Source of the DNA: Methylosinus sp. LW4
GTDB lineage: Bacteria; Pseudomonadota; Alphaproteobacteria; Rhizobiales; Beijerinckiaceae
Assembly (NCBI RefSeq): GCF_000379125.1
Contig: NZ_KB900626.1
Coordinates: forward strand, 2,428,667 to 2,492,666
Reading direction: 5' to 3'
Length of the DNA stretch: 64,000 nt
In this document: positions 63,320 through 64,000 of the stretch, piece after piece
How positions within the stretch are numbered: the first letter of the stretch is position 1
Layout of the letters: every line of letters begins with the position of its first letter
Position numbers and translations under genes: made by a program
Notes under the pieces: model-generated
Databases searched by the model: none
What the model saw: the letters and a program-made list of their open reading frames with translations, nothing else
Told to the model about the DNA's origin: nothing

Positions 63320-64000
63320 TTACGTTCTCAGTTTTTTGGCGACAGGATTCAAGCGGAGCCTGTACGCATCCGGCATTCCCGAGCCGAGCAGAGGACGCAG
63401 ATAAAGCCGGAAGGCGTCAGTGACATCCGTGCCATCCGCTGTCAGAAACTCCGCCGGCATCACCTTGGTCTTGCCGGCGACCTCCACGAGCGGCGTGAGC
63501 CGATAATCCACAGAGTAGAATCCCGTGCGGTGAATCGTCACGGAGCCGTCGCGATCGCCCCATAGCGCGAACTGCACCGCCTTCTCGCCCACCTCGCGCG
63601 CCTCGCGCTGATCGACATCGGAGACGCAGCCGACGAAGCTGCGCTGCACATAGCCGAAAGTGTCTGCGCGCACGCGCTTCAAGCCGAGCTTCGTCTTGAC
63701 GAGCTCGGTCAGCATATCGGCGAGAGCGCCGCCGCCCAGATGCACATTGCCATGCGCGTCCTTCTCCACCTGCTCGGCGAGCTTGACCGCGATCGGCGTA
63801 TGGTTCTCGTCGGAGATTCCTTCGGATACCGCGACGACGCAACGCCCATATTTATCCATCGTCGCTTTGACGTCGGCGAGAAAACGCTCCGTGTCGAAGG
63901 CGCGCTCGGGCACATAGATGAGATGCGGTCCGTCGTCCGGGAATTTCTTGCCGAGCGCGGAAGCCGCTGTGAGAAAGCCGGCATGGCGGCCCATGACCAC
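63320..64000 (-). CDS. pfp: Pyrophosphate-dependent phosphofructokinase, C-terminal part
   Basis: Only the last 226 residues are inside the window; the frame is open to the edge. It contains VMGRHAGFLTAASALGKKF, VSEGISDEN, LGGGALADMLTELVKTKLG and RADTFGYVQRSFVGCVSDVD, all typical of the PPi-dependent (PFP) branch. It reversibly phosphorylates fructose-6-phosphate using PPi. This enzyme replaces ATP-PFK in methanotrophic and other methylotrophic alphaproteobacteria. Confidence 0.88.
   Translation of the reverse strand: MVMGRHAGFLTAASALGKKFPDDGPHLIYVPERAFDTERFLADVKATMDKYGRCVVAVSEGISDENHTPIAVKLAEQVEKDAHGNVHLGGGALADMLTELVKTKLGLKRVRADTFGYVQRSFVGCVSDVDQREAREVGEKAVQFALWGDRDGSVTIHRTGFYSVDYRLTPLVEVAGKTKVMPAEFLTADGTDVTDAFRLYLRPLLGSGMPDAYRLRLNPVAKKLRT

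Overview
The window is high-GC DNA from an alphaproteobacterium, most likely a Hyphomicrobiales methanotroph of the Methylosinus/Methylocystis type. The clpX-lon-HU gene order, the alphaproteobacterial LexA-type box and a pyrophosphate-dependent phosphofructokinase support this. The genus is inference.

Positions 1 to about 43,035 are one tailed prophage (siphovirus type, HK97-like head). Its left end, with the integrase and attL, lies outside the window. A leftward early operon (1-4888) carries RecT, a YqaJ-type exonuclease and small proteins. A cleavable S24-type repressor and a small partner gene in the position of lambda rex follow. A Cro-like gene then opens a tightly ATGA-coupled rightward operon: micro-peptides, a CII-like protein, a RuvC-like resolvase, an adenine and a cytosine DNA methylase, a PP-loop enzyme, a DnaB helicase and a DUF1376 replication protein. 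Near-identical promoter/operator elements head both early operons. Iterated 66-bp repeats inside the DUF1376 gene look like the phage origin. Two AT-rich exported-protein genes (morons) and a stretch of six consecutive RNA-like hairpins separate the early region from the late region.

The late region (16-43 kb) runs: ParB-methylase fusion, terminase, portal, minor head protein, protease, capsid, connectors, tail tube, tail chaperones (with a candidate -1 frameshift), tape measure, tail tip, a 1,477-residue tail fibre with two complete SGNH-type esterase domains, an O-acyltransferase, and a lysis cassette (GH19 endolysin with a membrane anchor, small membrane proteins, overlapping spanins) closed by a strong terminator. 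A deacetylase-bearing fibre next to a surface acetyltransferase suggests receptor acetylation is both attacked by the virion and altered in the lysogen.

From 43 to 46 kb there is lower-GC accessory DNA with a GNAT protein, a LysR regulator and small genes, one under a perfect alphaproteobacterial LexA box. A secreted S1/P1 nuclease and a secreted phosphatase-superfamily protein (46.4-49.5 kb) converge. The latter has a PHO-box-like direct repeat upstream, so the pair may scavenge phosphorus from nucleic acids.

Between 49.9 and 53.6 kb, beside a tRNA-Ser gene, lies a compact three-gene restriction-modification candidate: a beta-class and an alpha-class (D12) DNA methylase plus a 355-residue phospholipase-D-fold nuclease resembling BfiI-type enzymes. 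The remainder is core genome: moeB-like, ridA, pccB, a periplasmic ClpP-like protein, tRNA-Val, HU, lon, clpX and the C-terminal part of pfp.
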